Positions 8,643 through 17,800 are shown, numbered from the stretch's first letter. The stretch: DNA of 64,000 nt from Hydrogenophaga pseudoflava (GCF_031020795.1 NZ_JAVHJP010000003.1:489408-553407); one strand, 5' to 3'. Translations and numbers: made by a program. The notes: generated by a model from the sequence alone, not told the origin.

Positions 8643-9863
8643 TCACTCCGGATGATCGGGGGATCTGGCGGCCTGCAACTCGGCCAGCACGGACTCGGTG
8701 TCGGCACCCAGCGCCGGTGCGGCACGGCGGTACCGCACCGGGGTTTTCGAGAATCGCAGCGGGCTGGCCACGCCCGGTGTGGCACCGGCCACGGGGTGCG
8801 GCAGATCGACGCGCAGGCCCCGCGCCTGCACATGCGGATCGGCGAACACCTGTTCCAGCGTGTTGATCGGTCCGCAGGGCACGTTGGCAGCTTCCAGCGC
8901 GTCGATCCACTGCGCCGTGGTGCGCTGCACCGTCACCTGGCGCAGCAGCGGCACCAGTTCGGCGCGGTGCGCCACGCGGGCGGCGTTGGTGGCAAAGCGC
9001 GGGTCGGTCGACCACGCTGCGCGCCCGGCGACCTGGCAGAACGAGGCGAACTGGCTGTCGTTGCCCACCGCCAGGATCATCTCGCCGTCGGCGGTGGGGA
9101 AGGACTGGTAGGGCACGATGCTCGGATGGGCGTTGCCCAGGCGGCGCGGCGACTGGCCCGTGATGAGGTAGTTCTGTGCCTGGTTGGCCAGACAAGACAC
9201 CTGCACGTCCAGCAGCGCGAGGTCGATGTGCTGGCCTTCGCCCGAGCGTTCGCGCCAGGCCACCGCGGCCAGGATGCCGGACACCGCGTGCAGGCCGGTG
9301 AGCACGTCGGTCAGCGCCACGCCCACCTTCATCGGACCCGCGCCGTCTTCGCCATCGGGCACCCCGGTCAGGCTCATCAACCCGCCCATGCCCTGGACCA
9401 TGAAGTCGTAGCCCGGACGCTGCGCATAGGGGCCGGTCTGGCCGAAGCCGGTGATCGAGCAGTAGATCAGGCGCGGGTTGAGCGCGCTCAGGCTGGCGTA
9501 GTCCAGGCCGTAGCGCGCCAGCCCGCCGACCTTGAAGTTCTCGACCAGCACGTCGGACTGCAGCGCCAGCTCGCGGATCTGGCGCTGGCCTTCGGGTGTG
9601 GCGATGTCGAGCGCGACCGACCGCTTGTTGCGGTTGGCGCACAGGAAGTAGGCCGACTCCAGCGGCTGGCCCTGCGCGTCCTTCAGGTAGGGCGGGCCCC
9701 AGCCGCGCGTGTCGTCGCCACGCTCGGGGTGTTCGATCTTGATCACCTCGGCGCCCATGTCGGCCAGCATCTGGCTGGCCCAGGGGCCGGCGAGCACACG
9801 CGAGAGGTCGAGCACCTTCAGGTGCGAGAGCGCGCCGCCTTGAGGGGTGGATTCTTGGTTCAT
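8643..9863 (-). CDS. CaiB/BaiF (class III) CoA-transferase, succinyl-CoA:glutarate-type
   Basis: Family III CoA-transferase of 406 residues. It has the N-terminal [20 protein letters not shown], the [10 protein letters not shown] stretch, and the catalytic Asp expected in DLALLDVQ near residue 205. Its start overlaps the stop of the glutaryl-CoA dehydrogenase gene by 4 bp (ATGA). Linkage of this type of transferase to gcdH is the usual bacterial arrangement for glutarate use, where succinyl-CoA donates CoA to glutarate. That specificity is inferred from context and general resemblance to the SUGCT group. Here it would activate a C5 diacid made by the rest of the operon. Confidence 0.88.
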   Translation of the reverse strand: MNQESTPQGGALSHLKVLDLSRVLAGPWASQMLADMGAEVIKIEHPERGDDTRGWGPPYLKDAQGQPLESAYFLCANRNKRSVALDIATPEGQRQIRELALQSDVLVENFKVGGLARYGLDYASLSALNPRLIYCSITGFGQTGPYAQRPGYDFMVQGMGGLMSLTGVPDGEDGAGPMKVGVALTDVLTGLHAVSGILAAVAWRERSGEGQHIDLALLDVQVSCLANQAQNYLITGQSPRRLGNAHPSIVPYQSFPTADGEMILAVGNDSQFASFCQVAGRAAWSTDPRFATNAARVAHRAELVPLLRQVTVQRTTAQWIDALEAANVPCGPINTLEQVFADPHVQARGLRVDLPHPVAGATPGVASPLRFSKTPVRYRRAAPALGADTESVLAELQAARSPDHPE

Positions 9864-11056
9864 GATGCAAACGCCTGCAGGCCGGTTTGTGCGCGACCGA
9901 GGATCAGCGCGTGGATGTCGTGCGTGCCCTCGTAGGTGTTGACCACCTCCAGGTTCACCAGGTGGCGGGCCACGCCGTATTCGTCGCTGATGCCGTTGCC
10001 GCCGAGCATGTCGCGCGCCACGCGGGCGATGTCCAGTGCCTTGCCGCAGCTGTTGCGCTTGAGCATGCTGGTCAGCTCCACCGAGGCGGTGCCCGCGTCC
10101 TTCATGCGGCCGAACCGCAGGCAACCCTGCAGGCCCAGCGCGATCTCGGTCTGCATGTCGGCGAGCTTCTTCTGCACCAGCTGGTTGGCCGCCAGCGGGC
10201 GGCCGAACTGCCGCCGGTCCAGCACATAGCGGCGCGCGCGGTGCCAGCAGTCTTCGGCCGCGCCGAATGCGCCCCAGGCGATGCCGTAGCGCGCGCTGTC
10301 CAGACAAGTGAACGGCCCCTTGAGGCCCTTCACGCCGGGCAGCAGGTTCTCGGCCGGCACGAACACCGCGTCCATCACGATCTGGCCCGTGACCGACGCC
10401 CGCATGCCCACCTTGCCGGGAATCTCGGGTGCGTACAGGCCCTTCCAGCCCTTTTCCAGGACGAAGCCGCGGATCTGGTCGCGCCCGCTCTCCTCGTCGG
10501 CCAGCTGCGCCCAGACCACGAACACATCGGCGATCGGGCTGTTGGTGATCCACATCTTGGCGCCGCTCAGGCTGTAGCCGCCGGGCACGCGGGTGGCGCG
10601 GGTGGACAGGCTGGCCGGGTCGGAGCCGCTGTCCGGCTCGGTCAGGCCGAAGCAGCCGACCAGCTCACCCTTGGCCAGGCGCGGCAGGTAGCGCTGGCGC
10701 TGCTCGTCGCTGCCGAACGCGTGGATGGGCAGCATCACCAGGCTGGACTGCACGCTGAGCATGGTGCGGTAGCCCGAGTCGACGCGCTCGATCTCGCGGG
10801 CGATCAGGCCGTAGCAGACGTAGTTCAGACCAGCGCCGCCGTGGGTGGTCGGCAGCGTGGCCCCGAGCAGGCCGAGGGCGCCCATTTCGCGGAACAGGGC
10901 CGGGTCGGTGCGGCCCTCGCGAAAGGCCGCCAGCACGCGCGGTGCCAGCTCGGACTGCGCATACGCCGCAGCGGCGTCGCGCACCGCGCGCTCGTCGGCG
11001 TCGAGCTGCTGCTCCAGGAGAAAGGGGTCGTCCCAGAGAAAGGGGGAAGCGGGCAT
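9860..11056 (-). CDS. gcdH: Glutaryl-CoA dehydrogenase
   Basis: FAD-dependent dehydrogenase and decarboxylase converting glutaryl-CoA to crotonyl-CoA and CO2, 398 residues. Family-specific features are strong: the catalytic Glu376 in [16 protein letters not shown], the conserved Arg97 in DSGYR that pairs with the substrate carboxylate in characterised enzymes, [14 protein letters not shown] for FAD, and [14 protein letters not shown]. The long run ending [19 protein letters not shown] is also typical. Its 3' end overlaps the CoA-transferase gene by 4 bp, and it follows the esterase gene by 22 bp. The product crotonyl-CoA would enter beta-oxidation. Confidence 0.96.
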   Translation of the reverse strand: MPASPFLWDDPFLLEQQLDADERAVRDAAAAYAQSELAPRVLAAFREGRTDPALFREMGALGLLGATLPTTHGGAGLNYVCYGLIAREIERVDSGYRTMLSVQSSLVMLPIHAFGSDEQRQRYLPRLAKGELVGCFGLTEPDSGSDPASLSTRATRVPGGYSLSGAKMWITNSPIADVFVVWAQLADEESGRDQIRGFVLEKGWKGLYAPEIPGKVGMRASVTGQIVMDAVFVPAENLLPGVKGLKGPFTCLDSARYGIAWGAFGAAEDCWHRARRYVLDRRQFGRPLAANQLVQKKLADMQTEIALGLQGCLRFGRMKDAGTASVELTSMLKRNSCGKALDIARVARDMLGGNGISDEYGVARHLVNLEVVNTYEGTHDIHALILGRAQTGLQAFAS

Positions 11057-11078
11057 GGAAGAGAACCTCAAGGATGGA

Positions 11079-12809
11079 TCAGCGCAGGCAGGCGAAGCTG
11101 GCGGCGGACTCGGTGTCGCCCGCGGTGTAGCGCGCCAGCAGCGGCCAGGGACACAGCGGGCGGGTGCGCGTGGGCGACCAGCCGGCGGGCAGGTCGGCGT
11201 TCGCACCACCGGGGTTGCCCGCGCCGCGTGCACCGGCCACGATGCGTTCGGGCGCGCGGCCGTGTTCGACCCAGTCGACCAGCGCATCCAGGCCGTCGTA
11301 CTGGTCGGTGGCCGGTCCGCCGCGGGAGTGGCCCTGGCCCGGTACCAGGAACAGGCGGGCGAATTCGGCGGCGCGACCCTGCTGATGGGCGTCGAGCGCG
11401 CGGTACCAGGCCTGCGTGTGGTCGCTGGAGAAGATGGGGTCGGCCGTGCCGTGGAACACCAGCACCTTGCCGCCGCGCTGGCGCAACCGGTCGAACTCGG
11501 GCGCTTCCAGCGTGCCCATGAAGTCCAGGGCCTGGTCGGTGTAGACCCCGCTGGTGGCGAAGATCTTGCCGCCGTCGCGGTCGATGTCGAAGGCCAGAGC
11601 GAAGGCGGCACTCCTGCGCGGATCGGTGGCCATGGTCAGGTCGGCCACCGGCGGTGACGAGAAGATGAACCCGACGGACACCGGGTTGCGCGCGGTGAGC
11701 AGGGAACTGCGGAACTTCCATTCGGCCCAGCCGGGGTGCTCGATGCCAGGGTCGAACGGGAAGCCGCTGTAGACCACCCCGCCGGCACCGTTGCGGGCTG
11801 GCGCGTGCACCGCCGCCAGCACCGCTTTCTGCGCCGCCGTCAGGCAACGGCCGTCGCGCCCCGCGACACAGGTGGGCACATCGCGCTGCGGATCGAAGGC
11901 CGAGCGACAGGCTTCCACATCGTTCACCAGGCCATCCCCCAGTCCGTCGAGCGCATCGCAGCGCGCCAGGATGGCGCGCGCCACGAGTTCGCGCTCCGGC
12001 CGGGGCAGCGCCGATTCGTAGTCGGGCCGTCCATTGACCTCGCGGGTGGTGACCACGGTGTCCCAGCGCTTGACGTTGGAGAGGTTGGCCACCGACGCGC
12101 GCGGCAGGTGGATGCCGGGCGACTGCGCCAGCACGCCGTCGAACTGGTCCGCATAGCGGGTGGCCGCCACCAGCGCCTGGCGGCCACCGTTGGACGTGCC
12201 GCCGATGTAGGAGCGGTCGGGCGCCTTGCCGTAGGCCCGCTGGATCAGCGCCCTGGCCATGGGCGTGAGCGCGCCGATGGCGTGGTGGCCGTAGTCGCGG
12301 CGCGCCTGTGGGTCCAGACCGAACAGCGGGTTCTGGGTACTGCTGTGGCCGGCGTCGGAGCTGATCACCGCAAAGCCCTTCTGCAAGGCGTTGCGCAGCA
12401 GGCCACCGCTGCCCAGCGAGTTGCCGCCGTCCGCGGTGACAACGTTGCCGTCGGTGCCGCCATTGCCCTGGTAGAGGAAGCGGCCGTTCCAGTCGCGGGG
12501 CAGGCGCATCTCGAAGCCGATGGCGTAGGCCTGGCCGTCGACCGGGCTCACACGCTCGTTCATCCGGCCAGTCACGCGGCAGTGCTCGCCCACCGGCTGG
12601 CCGGCATTGCTCAGCCGCCCTGCCGGCTCCAGCGTGGCGGCGGTAAACCGGGCGCCAGCGAAGCTGAACGCACCGATGAGCTCGCTGCACCGTTGCAGCG
12701 GTGCGGGTGTGGCCGCGCCCAGCCGCGCCGGCTGCGCGGTGGTGGCGCAACCCGCCACCAGGGTCAGGGCGGCGAGCGCAAGGCTCGGCAAGGCAAGGGG
12801 TCGGTGCAT
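11079..12809 (-). CDS. Tannase/feruloyl esterase-family lipoprotein
   Basis: Probable secreted alpha/beta-hydrolase of 576 residues that cleaves esters of aromatic or similar acids. The N-terminus has a lipobox (LTLVAGC, Cys21), so it is likely anchored in the outer membrane or periplasm. The nucleophile is Ser206 in [10 protein letters not shown], with Asp in FHGTADPIF and His in [10 protein letters not shown]. Most tannase-family members have Cys beside Ser and His (a CS-D-HC disulfide pair); here both are replaced (Thr205 and Ser), an odd but internally consistent change. It is the first gene of the minus-strand unit, divergent from a LysR gene, and could supply the substrate for the enzymes downstream. 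Confidence 0.87.
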   Translation of the reverse strand: MHRPLALPSLALAALTLVAGCATTAQPARLGAATPAPLQRCSELIGAFSFAGARFTAATLEPAGRLSNAGQPVGEHCRVTGRMNERVSPVDGQAYAIGFEMRLPRDWNGRFLYQGNGGTDGNVVTADGGNSLGSGGLLRNALQKGFAVISSDAGHSSTQNPLFGLDPQARRDYGHHAIGALTPMARALIQRAYGKAPDRSYIGGTSNGGRQALVAATRYADQFDGVLAQSPGIHLPRASVANLSNVKRWDTVVTTREVNGRPDYESALPRPERELVARAILARCDALDGLGDGLVNDVEACRSAFDPQRDVPTCVAGRDGRCLTAAQKAVLAAVHAPARNGAGGVVYSGFPFDPGIEHPGWAEWKFRSSLLTARNPVSVGFIFSSPPVADLTMATDPRRSAAFALAFDIDRDGGKIFATSGVYTDQALDFMGTLEAPEFDRLRQRGGKVLVFHGTADPIFSSDHTQAWYRALDAHQQGRAAEFARLFLVPGQGHSRGGPATDQYDGLDALVDWVEHGRAPERIVAGARGAGNPGGANADLPAGWSPTRTRPLCPWPLLARYTAGDTESAASFACLR

Positions 12810-12855
12810 GTGTGGGTCTCCGTCGGCTGTCCCGTCTCGGCGGGCGCCTTGTTTT

Positions 12856-12876
12856 GAAGTGCGAATAACGAACTTC
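12856..12876. promoter_or_regulatory. Inverted repeat GAAGT-N11-ACTTC, candidate LysR site
   Basis: Perfect five-base arms separated by 11 bases, containing a T-N11-A core, in the gap between the esterase operon (start 12809) and the divergent lysR gene (start 12973). This geometry matches LysR-type recognition sites. It lies about 50 bp upstream of the esterase start codon. Assignment is inferred from shape and position. Confidence 0.5.
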
Positions 12877-12942
12877 GTGTTTGACTTTTCCGAAATGTAC
12901 GGGCCAGAATAAGGCGAATCAAACGATTTGTTTGCAATCAGT

Positions 12943-12959
12943 AGTGCATAAAACGCACT
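12943..12959. promoter_or_regulatory. Inverted repeat AGTGC-N7-GCACT upstream of lysR
   Basis: Perfect five-base dyad ending 13 bp before the lysR start codon, in an A+T-rich stretch. It could be an autoregulatory site or affect the 5' end of the lysR message. A candidate plus-strand promoter (TTGACT at 12881, CAGAAT about 18 bp later) lies upstream of it. Confidence 0.35.
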
Positions 12960-12972
12960 TCGAAAGCCCATC

Positions 12973-13932
12973 ATGACCTCCCGCCGCAAGATTCCCAGCA
13001 CCGCCGCCCTGAGCGCGTTCGAGGCCGCCGCACGGCACGCGAGCTTCACCGAGGCGGCCGAAGAACTCTCCCTCACACAGAGCGCGATCTGCCGCCAGAT
13101 CGCGGGGCTGGAGCAGTTCCTGGGCGTGAACCTGTTCCGGCGCTCGCGCCGCGGCGTGCTGCTCACCGAAGCCGGCGTCGCTTACCACCGGCAGGTGTCG
13201 CGGCACCTCGAACAGATCGAACTCGACACGCTCAACCTCATGACCCGCGGCGGCCGTGGCGGCCGGCTGGAACTCGCGGTGGTGCCCACCTTCGGCACAC
13301 GCTGGCTGCTGCCGCGGCTGGCCGGCTTCGCCCAGCTGCATCCCGACATCACGCTCAATCTCTCCAGCCGCACGCGCCCCTTCCTGTTCGACGACACCAC
13401 CATGGACGCTGCGATCTACGCCGGCGACGGCCACTGGCCCGGTGCGGTGACCACCCACCTCATGGCAGAAACCCTGGTGCCGGTGTGCAGCCCGGCCCTG
13501 ATCGCCCCGCGCAAAAAAATCACGCCGCAACAGCTGGCCGAACTGCCCCTGCTGCAGCAGAGCACGCGGCCCTACGCCTGGCGCCAGTGGTTCGAGTCCA
13601 TCGGCTACGTGCCGGGCAACGAACTCGCGGGCCCGCGCTACGAGCTGTTCTTCATGTCCCTGCAGGCCGCCGCGGTGGGACTGGGTGTGGCCCTGGTGCC
13701 CGAGTACGACATCGGCGACGACCTGACCTCGGGCCGCCTGGTGATCCCGGTGCAGCACTTCTGCCCCAGCGACCGCGCGTACTACCTGTCGATCCCCGAA
13801 CGCAAGGCCGACAACCCGGTGCTGGAGGTGTTCAAGGCCTGGCTCATCGAAGAGATGGCCACCTACAACGCCACGGCCGAGCAGGAACGCCTGCTGCGCG
13901 CCAAGCCCCGGCCCCGCACCCGCGCCGCCTGA
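12973..13932 (+). CDS. LysR-family transcriptional regulator (GcvA-like)
   Basis: A 319-residue LTTR. The N-terminal helix-turn-helix covers residues 8-65 (AALSAFEAAARHASFTEAAE then LTQSAICRQIAGLE, and RRSRRGVLLTEAG). The effector domain follows from about residue 95 with VPTFGTRWLLPRLAGF, which is typical of the GcvA/glycine-cleavage activator subgroup. It has a long basic tail (KPRPRTRAA). It is transcribed away from the nine-gene esterase-gcdH unit with a 163-bp shared control region carrying dyads, so it is the likely regulator of that unit; the effector may be a pathway intermediate. The adjacent AA_synth gene follows by 41 bp. Confidence 0.92.
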   Translation: MTSRRKIPSTAALSAFEAAARHASFTEAAEELSLTQSAICRQIAGLEQFLGVNLFRRSRRGVLLTEAGVAYHRQVSRHLEQIELDTLNLMTRGGRGGRLELAVVPTFGTRWLLPRLAGFAQLHPDITLNLSSRTRPFLFDDTTMDAAIYAGDGHWPGAVTTHLMAETLVPVCSPALIAPRKKITPQQLAELPLLQQSTRPYAWRQWFESIGYVPGNELAGPRYELFFMSLQAAAVGLGVALVPEYDIGDDLTSGRLVIPVQHFCPSDRAYYLSIPERKADNPVLEVFKAWLIEEMATYNATAEQERLLRAKPRPRTRAA

Positions 13933-13973
13933 CGCCGCTTCAACCGTTCTTCAACCCACCAGGTCTTCCCGCC

Positions 13974-14552
13974 ATGTCACTGATACAGGTTCGCAAACGC
14001 CAGTTGCTGATCGAAACCGTCTTCCATGAAGGCGGGCCACCACCCGCTGTGCCACTGCGCATGGCCGCCGCGCTGGCCGTGGTGCGCAACCCCTACGCGG
14101 GGCGCTACGAACCCGACCTCCTGCCCTTCATGGCCGAGCTGAGGTCGCTCGGACGCGCGCTGGCCGAGGAGCTCGTGCAGGTGCTCGGGCGCGAGCATGT
14201 GCAGGCCTACGGCAAAGCCGCCATCGTGGGCGTGAACGGCGAACTCGAACACGGCGCCGTGTGGCACGAGGCCGGGGGCTGGGCCATGCGGGCGGTGCTG
14301 GGCGAGCCCAAGGCCATCGTCCCCGCCGCCAAGGCCGTGGCCAGCGCCGGCTACCGGCTGATGATGCCGCTGCACCACATTCACGCAGCCTACGTGCGCA
14401 GCCACTTCAACACCATGGAGGTGGGCATCCAGGACGGGCCGCGGCCCGACGAGATCGTGTTCGGCCTGGCCATGGCCGACGGAGGGCGCGTCCATTCGCG
14501 CCTCGGAGGCCTCACGGCGGCCCAGATCGCGGTGCACGACGGGCAGCGCTGA
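13974..14552 (+). CDS. AA_synth (DUF1185)-family protein
   Basis: A 192-residue protein of the family annotated amino acid synthesis (PF06684). Recognisable landmarks are RNPYAGRYEPDL, YGKAAIVGVNGELEHGAVWH, KAIVPAAKAV, MPLHHIHAAYVRSHFNTMEV and PRPDEIVFGLAMADGGR-H-R-GGL, spread over nearly the full length. The biochemical role is not established; the family occurs beside amidase, peptidase and ring-modifying genes in catabolic clusters. Here it lies 41 bp downstream of lysR on the same strand and may be co-transcribed. Nothing in the sequence fixes a substrate. Confidence 0.85.
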   Translation: MSLIQVRKRQLLIETVFHEGGPPPAVPLRMAAALAVVRNPYAGRYEPDLLPFMAELRSLGRALAEELVQVLGREHVQAYGKAAIVGVNGELEHGAVWHEAGGWAMRAVLGEPKAIVPAAKAVASAGYRLMMPLHHIHAAYVRSHFNTMEVGIQDGPRPDEIVFGLAMADGGRVHSRLGGLTAAQIAVHDGQR

Positions 14553-14590
14553 AAGAAGGCGGCCCTGGCCGATCGGCACAGGGCGCGGGC

Positions 14591-15619
14591 TCAGGCGTTC
14601 AGGGCGGACCGGAACTGCCGGGCCGCAAACGTCCAGGCCATGCGCGAGGCGTCCGGCCCGCGCCGGTCGCTGTACGCCTGGCTGGCCGCACCACCGCTCC
14701 AGCTGTGCGCGAGGCCGCTCACGGCAACCAGGGAGGCCACGGTCCGGCCCTTGCGCTTGAAGTCGGTGACCGACATCGGGTAGCGCTGGCCCCTCTGCAC
14801 GGTGCGCACCTGGCCGGCCCGGGCACCGGCCGCCTGCGCCCAGACCTGGACGGCGGCCTCGCCGTTGCGCAGCGACACCACGGAGTCCGCGTCACCGTGG
14901 ATCACCAGCAAGGGCGGCCAGTGGGCCGCCATCACCTCCGGCGTGACCGCCAGCGGGCTCGTCGTGCGCCGACCGTGCATGGCGCCCAGCGCCGACATCG
15001 TGGAGTGCGCGGTGCCCGGCGGAATGCCCGAGTGCATCACCACCGCCTTGAACCGCTCCGGCGAGCGGGTGACCAGCAAGGCGGCCATGCTGGCGCCAGC
15101 CGACAGCCCGGCAACGGCCACCCGCGCCCGGTCCACCGGATGCAGCAGGCAGACCTGGTCCACCGCCTGCATGATCAGGGCCGCTTCGCCGAAAGCGCGG
15201 CCGGATTCGGTGTCGTACCAGTTCCAGCAGCCTTGTGGGTTGGCCAGACGGTCCTGCTCGGGGTAGAGCACCAGAAAGCGCTCGCGCAGCGCCAGGCGGT
15301 TCATGCGCGTGCTCAGCGCGAAGCTGCGGGCATCCTGGCCGCAGCCATGCAGCATCACCATCAGCGGCAGGCGCTCGCCGAACAGGATGCCGGGCGGCCG
15401 GTAGAGCCGGAAGCGCCGAACGCCCTGTGCGCCCATCACGACGCCAGGCAGCCACGCCCCCGCACCGGGCGGCGGCGTGCGAGCGGCCCTGGCGGGCTTG
15501 AGGCCGGTGGCGAGTGCCCGGGACCCGGACGCGGTGGCCTGGCGCGCGAGGTTCAGGAAACTGCGCTCGAGGCTATTGGCCCAGGCGGTCGGGCGCGGTC
15601 GCTTTTTCATCCGGCTCAT
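14591..15619 (-). CDS. PHB depolymerase/LpqC-family esterase
   Basis: An alpha/beta-hydrolase of about 342 residues of the esterase_PHB group. Landmarks are LMVMLHGCGQDARSFA (oxyanion region), the nucleophile in GLSAGAS, Asp in VIHGDADSVV and His in GLAHSWSGG. The WYD region ahead of the nucleophile (CWNWYD) is typical of this family. It lacks a convincing signal peptide: the N-terminus is basic (KKRPRPTAWANSLERSFLNLARQ), as in intracellular or granule-associated relatives. Starts at 15628, 15619 and 15610 are all possible. It converges with the AA_synth gene. Polyhydroxybutyrate or a short-chain ester is the likely substrate; a phasin gene lies further along in this window. Confidence 0.83.
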   Translation of the reverse strand: MSRMKKRPRPTAWANSLERSFLNLARQATASGSRALATGLKPARAARTPPPGAGAWLPGVVMGAQGVRRFRLYRPPGILFGERLPLMVMLHGCGQDARSFALSTRMNRLALRERFLVLYPEQDRLANPQGCWNWYDTESGRAFGEAALIMQAVDQVCLLHPVDRARVAVAGLSAGASMAALLVTRSPERFKAVVMHSGIPPGTAHSTMSALGAMHGRRTTSPLAVTPEVMAAHWPPLLVIHGDADSVVSLRNGEAAVQVWAQAAGARAGQVRTVQRGQRYPMSVTDFKRKGRTVASLVAVSGLAHSWSGGAASQAYSDRRGPDASRMAWTFAARQFRSALNA

Positions 15620-15716
15620 TCTGCGCATCGGCCAAAGCCCCCAACGTGCGAAAGCGTACAGACCGCCACGGGCCAGATCCGTACGGTTCGTTTGAGCACA
15701 TCTCAGGAGGCACTCC

Positions 15717-16013
15717 ATGAAAACGTCGTCGGTATTGATCGCGCTCGTCGCTGGCGGGTCGCTGTTGACGGCCTGCGACCGGACCACGCCCACACCGCCG
15801 GTGTCCACGGCGCCCCCACCCGCCAGCGCCCCGGCGACCACCGATCCGTCGGTGCCGCCCGCCGCGTCGGTGATTCCACCCGGCAGCGTGGCCAAGGAAG
15901 ACCCCGCGCTCGGCCAGACGGACGGCAACCGAAAGCCCGCTCAGGAGTCCGACACCAAGCTCCTGCCCGGTCAGAACAACGACCACTCCGCCCCATTGGG
16001 CACCGCCCGGTGA
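15717..16013 (+). CDS. Small proline-rich lipoprotein
   Basis: A 98-residue predicted lipoprotein. The signal sequence (residues 1-19) ends in a lipobox LLTAC with Cys20, followed by an extended Pro/Ala/Ser/Thr linker and no folded domain that I recognise. A strong AGGAGG ribosome site precedes the ATG. It overlaps or abuts a glycine-zipper gene and is followed by a small membrane protein, suggesting an envelope-related group. Function unknown. Confidence 0.75.
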   Translation: MKTSSVLIALVAGGSLLTACDRTTPTPPVSTAPPPASAPATTDPSVPPAASVIPPGSVAKEDPALGQTDGNRKPAQESDTKLLPGQNNDHSAPLGTAR

Positions 16014-16018
16014 ACGAC

Positions 16019-16369
16019 ATGAAGCCGAAGCACACCTCCCCACCCAAGCCCGCCACCACGGACCCGGACCTTGCCGAACAGGCCCGGCCCGGCCACGGCA
16101 TCCCGTCGCAGGACCCCGACATCGAGGCGCAGATGCCCCTAGAACCCTGGGAAGCGGAACGGGAAGCCCAGTCGGTGCTGGCCGGCGGCGGGATGATGGT
16201 CGGCGCGGCCGCGGGCGCCGCCATCGGCACCGCGGTCGGCGGCCCCGTGGGCGCCCTGGTGGGTGGCACGGCGGGGGCCGTGGCCGGCGCGCTGGGCGGC
16301 GGTGCGGCCGGCAGCATCGCCAACCCGCCCGACGAGTCCGCCGCTTCCCGCACCCGGCCGCGACGCTGA
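16019..16369 (+). CDS. Glycine-zipper domain small protein
   Basis: A 116-residue protein with an acidic, proline-rich first half and a glycine-zipper second half (about residues 60-105, repeating GAAAGAAIGTAVGGPVG-like units), of the kind that packs in membranes or between envelope layers. Proteins of this sort are often stress-induced. There is no signal peptide. An alternative GTG start at 16010 would overlap the lipoprotein stop (GTGA) and couple translation; neither start has a clear ribosome site. Function unknown. Confidence 0.7.
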   Translation: MKPKHTSPPKPATTDPDLAEQARPGHGIPSQDPDIEAQMPLEPWEAEREAQSVLAGGGMMVGAAAGAAIGTAVGGPVGALVGGTAGAVAGALGGGAAGSIANPPDESAASRTRPRR

Positions 16370-16477
16370 ACACCGCTGCGGCCCCGGCCTACGCGGCGCG
16401 TCGGCCCTGTCCTACAGGCATGGACCACGCGCGCGCATCCAATGGCCCCACCAGCCCATGCTTCAGGAGGCACCATC

Positions 16478-16699
16478 ATGAAAAGAACCGCACGCATCGC
16501 CGCTTTGATCGTCATCGCCGCCGGGGTCGTCGCCCTGGTCTACGGCGGTTTTTCCTACACCACGGAAAGCACCGCGGCCAAACTCGGCCCGCTGGAACTC
16601 AAGGTGAAGGAAGAAAACCAGGTCAACATCCCCGTGTGGGTGGGCGTGGCCGCCGTCGTGTCCGGCGGACTGGTGCTGTTGGGCAGCGCCCGCAAATGA
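16478..16699 (+). CDS. Small two-helix inner membrane protein
   Basis: A 73-residue protein with two predicted transmembrane segments (about residues 6-25 and 50-70) separated by a periplasmic or cytoplasmic loop with TTESTAAKLGPLELKVKE. The start at 16478 is fixed by an AGGAGG site 7 bp upstream. The pattern VYGGFSYT followed by an LGPLEL segment and NIPVW recurs in small membrane proteins of Burkholderiales that I know only as uncharacterised (DUF3185-like). It follows two other small envelope genes on the same strand and may share their regulation. Confidence 0.75.
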   Translation: MKRTARIAALIVIAAGVVALVYGGFSYTTESTAAKLGPLELKVKEENQVNIPVWVGVAAVVSGGLVLLGSARK

Positions 16700-16764
16700 C
16701 GGCGGCCGGCGTGCCGCCACCCCGGGCCTTTGACAGAACCGCCTGAAGGGGCAGACTGGCGGGC

Positions 16765-17157
16765 ATGACACCCGCCACCGCCGCCCTGCTCGCCGACGCC
16801 CTGCTGGCGCTGCACGTGGGCGTCGTGCTCTTTGTGGTGGGTCTGCTGCCGCTGGTGCTGGCGGGTGGGATGTTCGGCTGGCGCTGGGTGCGTCATCGCG
16901 GCTTGCGGCTCGCGCACCTGGGCCTGATGCTCTTCATCGCCGCCCAGGCCTGGCTCGGGCGGCTGTGCCCGCTGACCGTGTGGGAACAGGACCTGCGCCG
17001 GACGGCGGGGCACGGCGCCTACGGCGGAAGCTTCATCGAACACTGGCTCTCGCGTCTGCTCTATTGGGACCTGCCCTGGTGGGTGTTTGTGGCAACCTAC
17101 ACCGGTTTCGCCGGCCTGGTGGTGGGCGCCTGGTGGTGGGTGAGGACCGAAAAATGA
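16765..17157 (+). CDS. DUF2784 family membrane protein
   Basis: A 130-residue protein with about four hydrophobic segments. It shows the signature of DUF2784: a first helix with LHVGVVLFVV, then CPLTVWEQDLRR, GAYGGSFIEHWLSRLLYWDLPWW-type sequence and a final aromatic helix. Function of the family is unknown. Its stop overlaps the start of the next gene by 4 bp (ATGA), so the two are likely co-translated. Confidence 0.85.
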   Translation: MTPATAALLADALLALHVGVVLFVVGLLPLVLAGGMFGWRWVRHRGLRLAHLGLMLFIAAQAWLGRLCPLTVWEQDLRRTAGHGAYGGSFIEHWLSRLLYWDLPWWVFVATYTGFAGLVVGAWWWVRTEK

Positions 17158-17774
17158 TCACGGACATCGAAGACTTTTTCTCCAAGGGTTGTGGCCGCTG
17201 CGAGCGCTTCGACACCCCCGCCTGTTCGGCCAACAAATGGCACGCCGGCCTGAGCGCGCTGCGCGACCTCTGCCGCTCGGCGGGCCTGGTGGAGACGGTG
17301 AAGTGGGGCCACCCCTGCTACATGCACGCCGGGCGCAACATCGCGCTGATCGGCGCGCTGCAGGGCGACTTCCGGCTCAACTTCTTCAACGCCGCGCTGA
17401 TGAAAGACCCCGAGGGACTGATGGAGCGGCAGGGGCCCAACACGCAACACCCCGACTCGATCCGGTTCACCGCCACCGGACAGGTGCATGAACGGGCCGC
17501 TGCCATCAGCGCCTACCTCCGGGAAGCCATGGGCTACGCCGAGGCCGGCATCCGCCCGCCGAAAGAAACGCGGGCGCTGGACCTGCCCGACGAACTGGTG
17601 GACGCGATGGACGCCGACCCCGAGCTGGCGGAGGCGTTTCACGCGCTCACCCCAGGCCGCCAGCGCAGCTACGCGATCCACCTCAGCTCGGCCAAGACCT
17701 CGGCCACGCGTGTGGCGCGCATCGAGAAGGCGCGACCGCAGATCCTGGCGGGCAAGGGGGCGAATGAGCGGTGA
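17154..17774 (+). CDS. YdeI/OmpD-associated (DUF1801-type) family protein
   Basis: A 206-residue soluble protein. The N-terminal half matches the DUF1801/YdeI fold (ETVKWGHPCYMHAGRNIALIGAL, FRLNFFNAALMKDPEG), and the C-terminal part is the OmdA-like segment (LDLPDELVDAMDADPELAEAFHAL then YAIHLSSAKTSATRVARIEKA). B. subtilis YdeI and Salmonella OmdA relatives have been linked to peptide tolerance and outer-membrane protein stability, but the role is not settled. It is translationally coupled to the DUF2784 gene. Confidence 0.82.
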   Translation: MITDIEDFFSKGCGRCERFDTPACSANKWHAGLSALRDLCRSAGLVETVKWGHPCYMHAGRNIALIGALQGDFRLNFFNAALMKDPEGLMERQGPNTQHPDSIRFTATGQVHERAAAISAYLREAMGYAEAGIRPPKETRALDLPDELVDAMDADPELAEAFHALTPGRQRSYAIHLSSAKTSATRVARIEKARPQILAGKGANER

Positions 17775-17800
17775 AGGCCGGAGTAGTCTTCGAGGTCCGT

